From Halorientalis marina (GTDB lineage Archaea > Halobacteriota > Halobacteria > Halobacteriales > Haloarculaceae): DNA of 64,000 bases. The notes below the pieces were generated by a model that saw only the letters and a program-made list of their open reading frames with translations, did not search any database and was not told the DNA's origin. Where the stretch lies: NCBI RefSeq assembly GCF_023028345.1, contig NZ_CP095487.1:2728001-2792000 (forward strand). The letters run 5' to 3'. Of this stretch, positions 7,845 to 16,611 are shown in pieces. Position 1 is the first letter of the stretch. Every line of letters begins with the position of its first letter. The position numbers were made by a program, and so were the translations under genes.

Positions 7845-8882
7845 ATGAGTCTCCGGTCGACGGACTGGCGCGAGGCCATCGACGACGTGGACGCGCGACT
7901 CATCGACGGCTACCAGAGCGGCTTTCCGGTCGCCGAACGGCCCTTCCGCGTCGTCGCCGACGACCTCGGCATCGACGAGACCGACGCGCTCGACCGCGTC
8001 GAACGGCTCCGCGAGGCGGGCGTCTTCCGCCGGTTCGGGGCCGTCCTGAACCCCCCCGTTATCGGCTCCTCGACGCTCGCGGCGGTCGAAGCGCCCGCCG
8101 ACCGCTTCGACGAGGTCGCCGAGACGATCAACGACATCCAGCAGGTGAACCACAACTACCGGCGCGACCACGAGTGGAACATGTGGTTCGTCGTCACCGC
8201 CAGTTCCCGCGAGAAACGCGACGCGATCATCGAGGACATCGAGGCCGAGACGGGGCTGGAGGTGCTCGTCCTCCCGATGCTGACGGACTTTTACATCGAT
8301 CTCGAATTTCCGGTGGTCAACACCGATAGGTTCGCCCGGGAGAGCGTCGCCGGTACCGAAGCCTCCGCGACCCGGATCAGCGAGGACGCGGCGGCGGACC
8401 TCTCGGCACTCGATCGCCGGCTCCTGCTCGAAATCCAGGACGGCTTTCCGCTCTCGGCGACACCGTACCGGGACATCGCCGCCGCCGTCGACGCGGACGT
8501 GGACGACGTGCTCGCGGCCATCGAGGACCTGCGTGCCGACGGCTGTATCAAGCGGATCGGCTGTGTGGTCAACCACGTCGTCACCGGCTTCGACGCCAAC
8601 TGCATGGTGGTCTGGGACGTGCCCGACGACGAACTCGACGAGCGTGGGGAGGCCGTCGGGGAGTTGCCCTACGTGACGCTCTGTTACCACCGGCCGCGAC
8701 GGCCGGAGCGGGACTGGCCGTACAACCTCTTCACGATGATCCACGGCCGCGAGGCCGACGCGGTCGACGAGAAGGTGGACGAACTCGCCGCCGAGTACCT
8801 GCCGGTCGAGCACGAACGGCTCTACTCGACGGAGACGCTGAAACAGACGGGCGCGCGGTACGACGACCTCGTCGGCGAGTGA
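7845..8882 (+). CDS. ahbAB: Siroheme decarboxylase, fused AhbA-AhbB
   Basis: 345 residues from ATG 7845. Two Lrp/AsnC-like modules are fused. The N-terminal half (to about residue 165) holds FRRFGAVLNP and NHNYRRDHEWNMWFV, the AhbA-type signature. The C-terminal half (from about 178) repeats the winged helix (LSALDRRLLLEIQDGFPLSATPYRDIA) and ends with CYHRPRRPERDWPYNLFTMIHG, AhbB-type. In the siroheme-dependent heme pathway the AhbA/B pair decarboxylates siroheme to 12,18-didecarboxysiroheme. Elsewhere the subunits are often separate; here they are one chain. The last 12 codons and stop are part of a 41-bp sequence duplicated 252 bp downstream. Confidence 0.9.
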   Translation: MSLRSTDWREAIDDVDARLIDGYQSGFPVAERPFRVVADDLGIDETDALDRVERLREAGVFRRFGAVLNPPVIGSSTLAAVEAPADRFDEVAETINDIQQVNHNYRRDHEWNMWFVVTASSREKRDAIIEDIEAETGLEVLVLPMLTDFYIDLEFPVVNTDRFARESVAGTEASATRISEDAAADLSALDRRLLLEIQDGFPLSATPYRDIAAAVDADVDDVLAAIEDLRADGCIKRIGCVVNHVVTGFDANCMVVWDVPDDELDERGEAVGELPYVTLCYHRPRRPERDWPYNLFTMIHGREADAVDEKVDELAAEYLPVEHERLYSTETLKQTGARYDDLVGE

Positions 8883-9142
8883 CGACGCGATTGCGAGCGA
8901 ACGGTGTGAGCGAGCAGCCTTTTTCGCCACCGGAAGACTCACTGCGTCGCCGGCCTGCGGCCGGCTGCAGGAGGGACCTCCGGTCCCTCCCCGTTCGTCT
9001 TCCGAGCACCCGTTCATTCCCTGCGGTCACTCACGGGAACCACGTTTTTGCGCGAGCGGTGGCCGCAGGCCACCCGAGCGGAAAAACGTGGGAAACGGAC
9101 CGGCGCGCGGTACGACGACCTCGTCGGCGAGTGACGACGCGA
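8850..9142 (+). repeat. Direct duplication of the ahbAB 3' end (8850-8890 and 9102-9142)
   Basis: 41 bp covering the last codons and stop of ahbAB (starting GGCGCGCGGTACGACGACCT) are repeated exactly at an offset of 252 bp. Similarity continues weakly for about 20 bp beyond (CGAACGGTG versus CGAACGGCG). Between the copies lie GC-rich palindromes, for example GGAGGGACC/GGTCCCTCC near 8970-8992 and GGTGGCC/GGCCACC near 9058-9074. It looks like insertion or duplication of an intergenic palindromic element that brought a copy of the junction. Confidence 0.8.
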
Positions 9143-9260
9143 CTGCGCGCGAACGGCGTACGGAGGGTGCGATAGCGCCGCCAATCCCGGGGTGGAACTG
9201 TTCTCCGCGGTCGAAACGCCCGGAAGTCTTTTGCGTCTGTTCGCACCATTGACGACCTGG
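8883..9260. other. 378-bp intergenic region between ahbAB and the response regulator
   Basis: No credible coding frame is seen. It holds the duplicated 41-bp ahbAB terminus and several GC-rich inverted repeats flanked by short T or A runs (CCTTTTTCGCC, GGAAAAACG), which could fold in RNA and act as terminators. The right end (about 9190-9260) precedes the HalX regulator start. Confidence 0.6.
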
Positions 9261-9863
9261 ATGAGCCCAGGAGACCTCCCGACCGTCCTGGTGGTGGACG
9301 ACGAAGCCGACGTCGCGGACGCCTACGCCGCACAGCTCGCGGACGAGTACGACGTCGACACCGCCTACAGCGGCGAGGAGGCCCTGGAGAAGCTCTCGGC
9401 GAGGATCGACATCGTCCTGCTGGACCGGCGGATGCCCGGCATCTCCGGCGACGACGTGCTCGACCGGATTCGAGAGGAGGGGTACGACTGCCGGGTCGCG
9501 ATGGTGACCGCCGTCGACCCCGATTTCGACATCATCGAGATGCCGTTCGACGACTACGTCATCAAGCCGGTCTCGCGGGAGGACCTGTTCGACTCCATCG
9601 AACGCCTGCTCACCTGCGCGGAGTACGAACAGAAACTCCAGGCGTACTACCGGGTGTCGACGAAGTACGCGACCCTGCTGGCGAACAAGAACAACGCCGA
9701 ACTGGTGGCCCGCGAGGAGTTCGAGGAGCTGAAGGACCGCCGGGAGCGGCTCCGAGAGGAACTCGACGAGACCGTCGATCGGTTCGACAACGAGGACTTC
9801 GCCGCCGTCTTCCGCGAACTCCACGAACCCACCCCGCTCGCCGACGAACCCTCCGACGAGTGA
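9261..9863 (+). CDS. HalX-type response regulator
   Basis: 200 residues from ATG 9261. The receiver domain (about residues 8-115) has the acidic pair in LVVDDEAD, the phospho-acceptor aspartate in IDIVLLDRRMPG, the switch T in AMVTAVDPDFD, and lysine in YVIKPVSRED. The C-terminal 80 residues are the helical, coiled-coil-prone HalX domain. There is no DNA-binding domain. It is paralogous to the next gene and upstream of a histidine kinase, suggesting a phosphorelay module. Confidence 0.9.
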   Translation: MSPGDLPTVLVVDDEADVADAYAAQLADEYDVDTAYSGEEALEKLSARIDIVLLDRRMPGISGDDVLDRIREEGYDCRVAMVTAVDPDFDIIEMPFDDYVIKPVSREDLFDSIERLLTCAEYEQKLQAYYRVSTKYATLLANKNNAELVAREEFEELKDRRERLREELDETVDRFDNEDFAAVFRELHEPTPLADEPSDE

Positions 9864-10005
9864 GACGACGGGCGTCGACGGCGTGCGGGACGGTATCAAA
9901 ATTCGTATCGTGATGGTCGCCGAGCGGCCGGTCCCGTCGTAGCCCGGGAGCAGTGAGGTGGCGGTCGTGGTGTGTCTTGCTGGCCGATTCCCTGCGAGGT
10001 TGTTC

Positions 10006-10015
10006 TCAAATTTGA
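10006..10015. promoter_or_regulatory. Perfect 10-bp AT-rich palindrome upstream of the second response regulator
   Basis: TCAAATTTGA sits about 60 nt upstream of the TTG start at 10075, inside the otherwise featureless 211-bp gap 9864-10074. An operator is possible but unsupported by a second copy. Confidence 0.3.
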
Positions 10016-10074
10016 TGAGGGAGCGCCAAGGTTTTTGACGGTGTTCGTACGTAGTTGCAGTCGAGTGACCAGGC

Positions 10075-10668
10075 TTGGGCGAGACAACAATCCTCATCGT
10101 CGACGACGAGTCCGCTGTCACGGACGTGTATGCCGCACACCTCGAATCCGAGTACGTCGTCCGGACGGCATACGATGGATCGGAGGCGCTCGAGAAACTC
10201 GACGGAGACATCGACGCGGTGTTGCTGGACAGGCGTATGCCGGGGATGTCGGGCGACGAGGTGCTCTCACACATCCGGGAGGAGGAGTACGACGTGCGGG
10301 TCGCGATGGTGACCGCCGTCGACCCCGATTTCGACATCCTCGATATGGGGTTCGACGACTACGTCGTCAAGCCGGTCTCGCGTGACGAACTGTTCGAGAC
10401 CGTCGACCGACTGTTGACCTACTCGACGTACGACGACACCTTCCAGGAGTACTTCTCGCTCGTCTCGAAGCGGGCGGCCCTGGAGACCTCGAAGAGCCAG
10501 TCGGCCCTGGAGACGAACGAGGAGTACCACGACCTGACCGATCGGATCGAGGAACTCGAGGGTGACCTCGACGAGGCCGTGACCGGGCTCGAAGACGAGG
10601 AGTTCGGCGGTCTGTTCCGGATGCCCGAACCCGACTTCGACTCCATCGACTCCACGTCACAACCCTGA
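10075..10668 (+). CDS. HalX-type response regulator with TTG start
   Basis: 197 residues. Receiver motifs are IVDDESA, AVLLDRRMPGMSG, AMVTAVDPDFD and YVVKPVSRDE; the C-terminal coiled-coil HalX domain follows. The longest frame opens at a TTG (10075) directly before GETTILIVDDE, and no ATG or GTG is available upstream in frame, so TTG initiation is likely. It shares long stretches (VAMVTAVDPDFDI) with the regulator at 9261 and arose by tandem duplication. It lies 8 nt upstream of the histidine kinase and is probably its partner. Confidence 0.85.
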   Translation: MGETTILIVDDESAVTDVYAAHLESEYVVRTAYDGSEALEKLDGDIDAVLLDRRMPGMSGDEVLSHIREEEYDVRVAMVTAVDPDFDILDMGFDDYVVKPVSRDELFETVDRLLTYSTYDDTFQEYFSLVSKRAALETSKSQSALETNEEYHDLTDRIEELEGDLDEAVTGLEDEEFGGLFRMPEPDFDSIDSTSQP

Positions 10669-10676
10669 GGGCCGCC

Positions 10677-12518
10677 ATGGCCTGGCAATTCCCACCGTTT
10701 CTCCTACTGCACACTGTCGTCTGCCTTGCCATGGCCTGGATCGGGGTCACGGCCTACCGGAACCGCGAAATCGCGGGCTCCGGGCCGCTTTTCCTGTTGG
10801 CCGCCGCCGTCGCCGTCTGGACGCTCGGAGGCGCTGTCCACATCGCCCGGACGGACTTCCTCGGCCAGGTCGTGTTCGGGAACCTCACGTACCTCCCCAT
10901 CGCACTGGTTCCCGTTCTACTGGTCTACTTCGCCGAAGCCTACACCGGTCGTCGGACGCCGCTGACGCGGCACGGTCCCCTGCCGCTGCTCGTCGTCCCC
11001 GCGGTCACGCAGGTCGTCGTCTGGACGAACCCGCTGCACGGCCTCTTTTTTGCCAGCCGTGAAATCACGCAGAGCGGGTCGCTGGTCACGCTGACGGTCG
11101 AGTGGGGCCCCTGGTTCTGGGTTCACGGCGCCTACTCCTACGTCCTCGTCGCCGTCGCGAGCTACTACCTGCTGCGGACGCTCGTCATCTCCGAGGACGT
11201 GTACAGTTGGCAGGCGGCCGCGATCCTGATCGGCGTGTTCACCCCGTGGGCGAGCAACGCCCTGTACATCTTCGGCGTCCTGCAGGGCCCGGTCGACACG
11301 ACGCCGCTCGCCTTCTCCGTCACGGTCGTGGCCTTCCTCGTCGCCATCTACCGCCACCGTCTCCTCCAGTTGGTCCCGGTCGCCCGCGAACTGGCGCGCG
11401 AGGAACTCATGGACAGCCTCGGCGAGGGCGTGTTCGTCCTCGACGAGCGGGGGCAGATCGTCGACTGCAATCAGCGGGCCCTCGGACTCGTCGGCGGTGA
11501 GCGCCGGGTGCTCGTCGGCGAAGGGCTCTCGGCGGTCGCCCCCGACCTGGCGACGGAGCTGGACGAACTCGACGGCGACGGTGGCGACGAACCGTGCCGA
11601 ACGGAGGTATCGCTTCGCCGGGACGGGACGCTCCGGTACTACGACGTGCGCGTCACCGACCTCCATCGGGGGAGCGGCGTCCTGTCCGGTCGGCTCGTCA
11701 GCCTGCGCGACGTGACCGAGCGACGACAGCGCGAACAACGCCTGAACGTCCTCAACCGCACGCTGCGTCACGACCTGCGCAACGAGGCGAACGTCGTCCT
11801 CGGCTACGCGGAACTCGGCCAGCAGAAACACCCGGACGCGGAGTGGCTCGCGTCGATCCAGGACCACGTCTCCGACATGGTCGACCTCAGCGAGAAGGCC
11901 CGGCAGATCGAGCAGGCACTCGACGAGGAACACGTCGACACCGCCACCGTCAGCGCCGCCGCGGTCGTCGACGAAGTCGTGACCGACGTGGCGGCCGACC
12001 ACCCGGACCTCGACATCGGGACCGACCTCCCGGCCAGCGCGCCGGTCCATGCGGTCGAGTTGCTCGACGCGGCAGTCCGAAACGCCGTCGAGAACGCCGT
12101 GCAGCACAACGACAATCCGGCCCCGCTGATGGAAGTCGCGGTCAGCGTCACCCACGAGGGCGACACCGTCTCGATCACGGTCGCCGACAACGGCCCCGGC
12201 ATCCATGCCGAAGAGCAGGCGGTGCTGTTGCGCGGCCGCGAGACGCAACTGGACCACGTCAGCGGTCTGGGACTGTGGATGATCAACTGGATCGTGACGA
12301 AGTCGGGCGGCGAGATCGAGATCGGCGAGAACGACCCCCGCGGGAGCGTGTTGACGATCCGATTGCCCGCGGCCGACGGGGGCGACACCGACACGGACGA
12401 ACGGCGGGCAGAGGCCCGCACGGACGAGGGCGCAGCCGGCGCGGGGCGGGCCGAGGCCGTCGCCGACGAGACGGGAGCGGGAGCCGCAAACGCGAGTTCC
12501 GAGGGCGGGTCGTCATGA
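10677..12518 (+). CDS. Membrane histidine kinase (7TM N-terminus, PAS, HisKA-like, HATPase)
   Basis: 613 residues. About seven hydrophobic segments (residues 5-225) form a histidine-kinase N-terminal 7TM sensor. A PAS-like domain follows (MDSLGEGVFVLDERGQIVDCN), then the phospho-acceptor box LNRTLRHDLRNEANVVLGYAEL, and an HATPase domain with N box AVRNAVENAVQHN, G1 VADNGPGI and G2 SGLGLWMI. An alanine/glutamate-rich disordered tail closes it. It is co-directional with the upstream HalX regulator, so the two are probably a cognate pair; the signal is unknown. Confidence 0.9.
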   Translation: MAWQFPPFLLLHTVVCLAMAWIGVTAYRNREIAGSGPLFLLAAAVAVWTLGGAVHIARTDFLGQVVFGNLTYLPIALVPVLLVYFAEAYTGRRTPLTRHGPLPLLVVPAVTQVVVWTNPLHGLFFASREITQSGSLVTLTVEWGPWFWVHGAYSYVLVAVASYYLLRTLVISEDVYSWQAAAILIGVFTPWASNALYIFGVLQGPVDTTPLAFSVTVVAFLVAIYRHRLLQLVPVARELAREELMDSLGEGVFVLDERGQIVDCNQRALGLVGGERRVLVGEGLSAVAPDLATELDELDGDGGDEPCRTEVSLRRDGTLRYYDVRVTDLHRGSGVLSGRLVSLRDVTERRQREQRLNVLNRTLRHDLRNEANVVLGYAELGQQKHPDAEWLASIQDHVSDMVDLSEKARQIEQALDEEHVDTATVSAAAVVDEVVTDVAADHPDLDIGTDLPASAPVHAVELLDAAVRNAVENAVQHNDNPAPLMEVAVSVTHEGDTVSITVADNGPGIHAEEQAVLLRGRETQLDHVSGLGLWMINWIVTKSGGEIEIGENDPRGSVLTIRLPAADGGDTDTDERRAEARTDEGAAGAGRAEAVADETGAGAANASSEGGSS

Positions 12519-12580
12519 GCCAGTTCCCCCCCGGGACCTTTCGAAAGCACTAACGGTCGTTCGGCCCTTACGAAGGTTCA

Positions 12581-13531
12581 ATGAGTCAGCAACTGCCGGA
12601 CGTCCAGGCGTCGAGTCCGGAAGTCTCCGTCGGGCTGAACCGCGTCGGTGTCACCGGTGTCGAGAAACTGGTCAAGCTCGGTCGAGCGGACGACCGGCCC
12701 ATCGTACTCATGGCGGAGTTCGAGGTGTTCGTCGACCTGCCGTCCTGGCGGAAGGGGGCGGACATGTCCCGGAACATGGAGGTCATCGACGAGACGCTGG
12801 AGGCCGCGGTCTCGCAGGAGGCCTACCGCGTCGAGGACGTCTGTGGGGGCGCAGCGGAGCGGCTGCTCGAAAAGCACGACTACACGACCAAGGCGGAAGT
12901 GCGGATGGAAGCCGAGTACGTCACCCGCGAGCAGACGCCCGCGAGCGACAAAGCCACCCAGTCGACGGCCGACATCATCGCCTCGGCGACGGCGACCGAA
13001 GAGGGAACCCACGAGGAGATCGGCGCTCGCGTCACCGGGATGACGGTCTGTCCCTGCTCGCAGGGGATGTCCACGTCACGTGCCCGCGAGACCCTTCGCG
13101 GCCTGGACGTCGAGGACGAGGTCATCGACCAGTTCCTCGAGGAAGTGCCCCAGCCGGGCCACTCCCAGCGGGGCCACGCCACGCTGACCGTCGAGAGCGA
13201 GGGGGCGCCGGAGGTGGACCTCAACGAACTCATCGAGGTCGCGCGGGACTCGATGAGCGCCCGCATCTACAACCTCGCCAAACGACCGGACGAGGACCAC
13301 ATGACCTACGAGTCACACAAGGACGCCAAGTTCGTCGAGGACTGCGTCCGCGCGATGGCCGAAGGGGTCGTCGACGCCTTCCCGGACCTCCCCGACGACG
13401 CGGTCGTCACGATGAAACAGTCCAACGACGAGTCGATCCACCAGCACAACGCCCACGCGGAGCGCGTCGCGGAGTTCGGCGACCTCGAGGGCGAAGTCAA
13501 CGGCGACGGTCCGGCAGCCGCCGACGACTGA
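12581..13531 (+). CDS. mptA: GTP cyclohydrolase MptA (archaeal, FolE2-type)
   Basis: 316 residues. It belongs to the FolE2/MptA family: [16 protein letters not shown] at the start, the metal-site cysteine in [26 protein letters not shown], and the C-terminal [17 protein letters not shown]. MptA converts GTP to 7,8-dihydro-D-neopterin 2',3'-cyclic phosphate, the first step towards archaeal pterins (including folate-type cofactors in haloarchaea). Length is normal for the family. It stands alone, 62 nt after the kinase gene. Confidence 0.95.
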   Translation: MSQQLPDVQASSPEVSVGLNRVGVTGVEKLVKLGRADDRPIVLMAEFEVFVDLPSWRKGADMSRNMEVIDETLEAAVSQEAYRVEDVCGGAAERLLEKHDYTTKAEVRMEAEYVTREQTPASDKATQSTADIIASATATEEGTHEEIGARVTGMTVCPCSQGMSTSRARETLRGLDVEDEVIDQFLEEVPQPGHSQRGHATLTVESEGAPEVDLNELIEVARDSMSARIYNLAKRPDEDHMTYESHKDAKFVEDCVRAMAEGVVDAFPDLPDDAVVTMKQSNDESIHQHNAHAERVAEFGDLEGEVNGDGPAAADD

Positions 13532-13582
13532 GCGGTCGTCCGTGCCGGCGGTAGCGCGGTCGGCGTTTTCGCCCAGGTCGTT

Positions 13583-13683
13583 CGCCGGGCGGCGGCGTTT
13601 CCACTCGCGTTTCCCGTCGGGCGGCGGCTTTTTCGCCCACGTTTTTCGCCGGGCGGTCGCGACCCCCGGGAGCGACCGCCCGG
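13583..13683. repeat. Degenerate GC-rich repeats ending in a strong hairpin
   Basis: Three related blocks occur at 13583, 13615 and 13648: CGCCGGGCGGCGGCG, CGTCGGGCGGCGGC, CGCCGGGCGGTCGC. The last forms a perfect 12-bp stem (13649-13660 with 13672-13683) around an 11-nt loop. T5 precedes and A5 follows the stem, so the near-symmetrical arms extend to about 19 bp. It lies between mptA and a divergent-composition lipoprotein gene, and could terminate mptA transcription. Confidence 0.55.
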
Positions 13684-13734
13684 GCAAAAAGGTGGTGCGG
13701 AAAGGTTATTGCCACAATGCCAGTAAGGCGGGGC

Positions 13735-14889
13735 ATGCGCCGCCGGAGACTGATCGCGTCCCTCGCTCTCTCGCTCGGTATCGCCGGGTGCCAGACACCG
13801 GAGACGACCACGCCGACCGACGAACCGACGCGGACGCCCTTCACGACCCGTACGGAGACAAGCACGCCGACGGCCACGCCGACCAGCGTGCCGACGGCGA
13901 CCGAGACGGAGACGCCAACGGAAACGGAAACGGAGACACCGACCGAGACGGAGACGGACACGCCCACGGAGACGGCGACGCCCGAGCCGAGTCCGGCCGA
14001 ACAGGAGGCAGCCGAGCGGATCGAAGGGGCCAGGGCGGACCTGCAGGCCGCGCTGGACGGCTACACGGAGCAGAGCGAGGACGCCACGACGCTACTGGAC
14101 GTGTCGGCGGCGGCGACCGAGTTCGAGTGGCCTGCGGTGACCAACCCGGTCGGCGACGCGCGCTCGGACCTGGACGGTGTGCCCGACATCGCGGCGGAGG
14201 AGCAACTGGCGACGGCCGACGACCTCCGCGAGGTCGCGACGTTCCTCGAACTCGCGGCGCGGACACAGTCACCGCTCGGAAAGGCCCACGACGCGACGAC
14301 GACGGCCAGACAGTGGTGGTACGACGAGAAGTTCAGTTTCATGGGGCGACAGGTCGACCGCATGGAGGCGCGGCGCGACGAGGCCGAGGACCTGTTCTCC
14401 GACCTGCAGGACGAGACCGACGCGGCGGCGATGGCCGCGTTCGGGCCCATCGGCGAGGAAACGTACGACGACAAGATCGACCAGTTCGACGCGGAACTGG
14501 AGACGCTGTCGGACCTGCCGGACCTGTTCGACACGCTGGAGACGGCGCTGGACCGCTTCGGGGGTGCGGTCGGGGCGTGGGACGCGGAGGAGTGGTCGCG
14601 GGCGAAGGGGCTGTTCGAGAACACGGTCGCCGCGTTCGAGGACGTGAACGGCGAGTTCGAGTCCATCGACCGCGCGGACTCCTTCGAGGACGTCATCGCG
14701 GAGATGGAGCGGGTCTCGGAAACCATCGAGGACGCGAGCGTGCTCCTCCGCGACGGGGCGACGGCCGAGACCGAGAACGACGACGAGACCCGCGAGGAGA
14801 AGAAGGCGGCGGCCGACGAACGGCTCCGGGAGTCCGACATCGCCGTCGAGGAGATGCCCAGCGTCGACCGGATCCTGAACGTGACCTGA
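13735..14889 (+). CDS. Lipoprotein with Thr/Pro/Glu-rich stalk and helical domain
   Basis: 384 residues from the ATG at 13735 (an ATG at 13717 is the alternative; a TATA-like GTTATT about 28 nt upstream favours 13735). The signal MRRRRLIASLALSLGIAGC ends in a lipobox. Residues about 25-90 are a low-complexity TPTETET-type stalk, probably O-glycosylated in the cell wall. The remainder is acidic, helix-rich and tryptophan-poor, with charged coiled-coil character. No recognised domain; the function is unknown. Confidence 0.7.
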   Translation: MRRRRLIASLALSLGIAGCQTPETTTPTDEPTRTPFTTRTETSTPTATPTSVPTATETETPTETETETPTETETDTPTETATPEPSPAEQEAAERIEGARADLQAALDGYTEQSEDATTLLDVSAAATEFEWPAVTNPVGDARSDLDGVPDIAAEEQLATADDLREVATFLELAARTQSPLGKAHDATTTARQWWYDEKFSFMGRQVDRMEARRDEAEDLFSDLQDETDAAAMAAFGPIGEETYDDKIDQFDAELETLSDLPDLFDTLETALDRFGGAVGAWDAEEWSRAKGLFENTVAAFEDVNGEFESIDRADSFEDVIAEMERVSETIEDASVLLRDGATAETENDDETREEKKAAADERLRESDIAVEEMPSVDRILNVT

Positions 14890-14896
14890 CTGTCGA

Positions 14897-16225
14897 CTAC
14901 CGCTGCGTCGGAACCACGCCGCGGATGACGGCGGTGAGGATCCCCACGACGACGGCGGTGAGCGCGGCCCCGAGCAGGAAGGGCGCTGCCACGGCGGCGA
15001 CGTAGAGCGCGGTCATCAGCGGCGGGCCGACGGTCCGGCCGAGCGAGCCGGCGCCCTGCGTGACGCCGAAGGCGCTGCCCTGGTTGGCGTCGTCGGCCGA
15101 CGCCGAGACGAGCGCCGAGGCACCGACGCTGAGCCAGCCGTTCCCCGTCGAGAGGCCAGCGAGGACGACGAGCAGGGCGACGACGGCCCCGGAAAGCGGC
15201 CCGACCGCCGGGAAGAGCACGCGGCCGAGCAGCGGCGTGAACGGCAGTGCGGCGAGCGCGGCCACGAGGAGGACTGCGCCGCTCAGCGCGATCCGCGCGT
15301 CGGAGACGCGCCGCGTGAGCGCGCGGACGACGATGCCCTGATTGAGAACCCCCAGGACGCCGATGTAGGTGAGGAGAAGTCCGGCCCCGCTGGCGTCGTA
15401 CCCGTACACGTCGGCGACGAAGGGGATGAATGCCACCTGGACGCCGGAGAAGGCGAGCGACCAGAGGAGGAAGACGGCGACGAGCGGTCGGAGGGCGCTG
15501 TCGGCGAGCGCGCCGCGGAACTGGGCGACGATGCCCTGGACTGCTGCAGGGCCGCGCTTTCGCTCGGGTTCGGGGAGCGCGACGGCGGCGGCGAGCAGAC
15601 CGAGGAGGCTGAATCCCGCAGCGGCGAAGCTCGGGACCGAGAACCGCGTGGTCGGGACGACGCCGGGAAGGAGGGCGTCGGCGGCGGCGACAACGGAGTC
15701 GCTGGCGAAGACGGCACCCAGTGCGGGGCCGAAGACGAACCCGAGGCCGAAGGCGGCGCCGATGAGGCCGAGCGCGGCCGCACGCTCCTCACGGGGCGTC
15801 ACGTCGGCGATGTAGGCCTGTGCGGCGGCGATGTTGCCCCCCATCGCGCCGGCGAGCATACGGGCGGCGAAGACGGCGCCGAGACCGCCGACGAGGCCGA
15901 ACAGCGACTGGAGCTCGGCGCCGAGGCCGAACAGGACCCACGCGACGGCACTGCCGGCCAACGAGAGCATGATGACCGGGCGACGGCCACGTTCGTCGGA
16001 GAGGCGGCCCAGGTAGGGCGCGGAGACGAACTGCATGAGCGAGTAGGATGCGGCCAGGAGGCCGATGAACACGTCGGAGACGCCGAACGAGCGGACGTAG
16101 AAAGGGAGGATGGGGATGACGATGCCGAAGCCAACGAGATCGATGAAGACGACGGCGACGACGGCGGCGAGCGCCCGCCGATTGCTCGGACCCGCGTCAG
16201 ACAGCGTGGTCGCGCGCGGGAGCAC
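14897..16225 (-). CDS. MFS transporter (TetA/DHA1-like)
   Basis: 442 residues with about 12 membrane helices. Starts at GTG 16225. MFS signatures: DLVGFGIVIPILPFY in helix 1, the loop motif GRLSDERGRRPVIM between helices 2 and 3, and GAAFGLGFVFGPALG in helix 5, the antiporter motif of drug-efflux families. TetA-like exporters carry just this set. Substrate unknown. It converges on the lipoprotein gene with a 7-nt gap. Confidence 0.85.
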   Translation of the reverse strand: MLPRATTLSDAGPSNRRALAAVVAVVFIDLVGFGIVIPILPFYVRSFGVSDVFIGLLAASYSLMQFVSAPYLGRLSDERGRRPVIMLSLAGSAVAWVLFGLGAELQSLFGLVGGLGAVFAARMLAGAMGGNIAAAQAYIADVTPREERAAALGLIGAAFGLGFVFGPALGAVFASDSVVAAADALLPGVVPTTRFSVPSFAAAGFSLLGLLAAAVALPEPERKRGPAAVQGIVAQFRGALADSALRPLVAVFLLWSLAFSGVQVAFIPFVADVYGYDASGAGLLLTYIGVLGVLNQGIVVRALTRRVSDARIALSGAVLLVAALAALPFTPLLGRVLFPAVGPLSGAVVALLVVLAGLSTGNGWLSVGASALVSASADDANQGSAFGVTQGAGSLGRTVGPPLMTALYVAAVAAPFLLGAALTAVVVGILTAVIRGVVPTQR

Positions 16226-16611
16226 GAGTCAGATGGCCTCCCCGGATCGGTTCTGCACGAGAGCCACGTCGACGCCCGGCCACATGAGGGTGGGGGCGGT
16301 GCTGTGGGCCTGGAGACCGTGTCGGAGGTGGCGGTGCGGTGGCGGATGAGTCTGGTGGCGGTCAGGTGGCGGAGGCGGGGGCGCTGCGGGAGCGGAGGCG
16401 GTGCGGTAGCGGGACGGCAGGAGCATCCGCGGCGCTCCACGCCGCGGTTCACTCCGCGTGAGCCGCGGAGCGGCGAACGCGGAGGTCGTTTTTGTACTAA
16501 ATTTTTGCGACCAGTGCGGGACCGGAGGTCCCCCATACCATGCGAACGGTCGCGAAGCGCCCGTGAACAGAGAGTGGTGCGCGCTTCGCGCGCACCCGAC
16601 GAAGTGAAAAT
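16226..16611. other. 386-bp intergenic region with G-rich tract and repeat copy 2
   Basis: No credible gene. Positions 16313-16423 have a strongly strand-biased GGTGG/GGCGG tract on the plus strand, with many GG and GGG runs that could form G-quadruplexes. Positions 16444-16532 hold the second copy of the two-copy repeat. A short arm, AAAATTTAG near 16606-16614, resembles part of the repeat core next to the stop of the following gene. Confidence 0.55.
16444..16532 (-). repeat. Copy 2 of the two-copy intergenic repeat, inverted
   Basis: Compared with copy 1 (1807-1902), in reverse: the block GCGGTTCACT at 16444-16453; an 11-bp hairpin (arms CCGCGGTTCAC and GTGAGCCGCGG, one G-U) around 16443-16469; the 22-bp core at 16489-16510, identical to copy 1; and a 6-bp hairpin GGGACC-GGA-GGTCCC at 16518-16532. 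The core-to-block spacing is 35 nt in both copies although the sequence in between is unrelated. Confidence 0.75.

Noticed and set aside
7302..9017. 571-residue open frame on the minus strand across ahbAB
   Set aside because: Only its end (7302-7751) is the MaoC gene; the rest is antisense to the clearly coding ahbAB and shows no family similarity.
13497..13967. Ser-Val repeat protein on the minus strand
   Set aside because: Shadow of the Thr/Pro/Glu stalk of the lipoprotein on the plus strand; the repetitiveness comes from the opposing reading frame.
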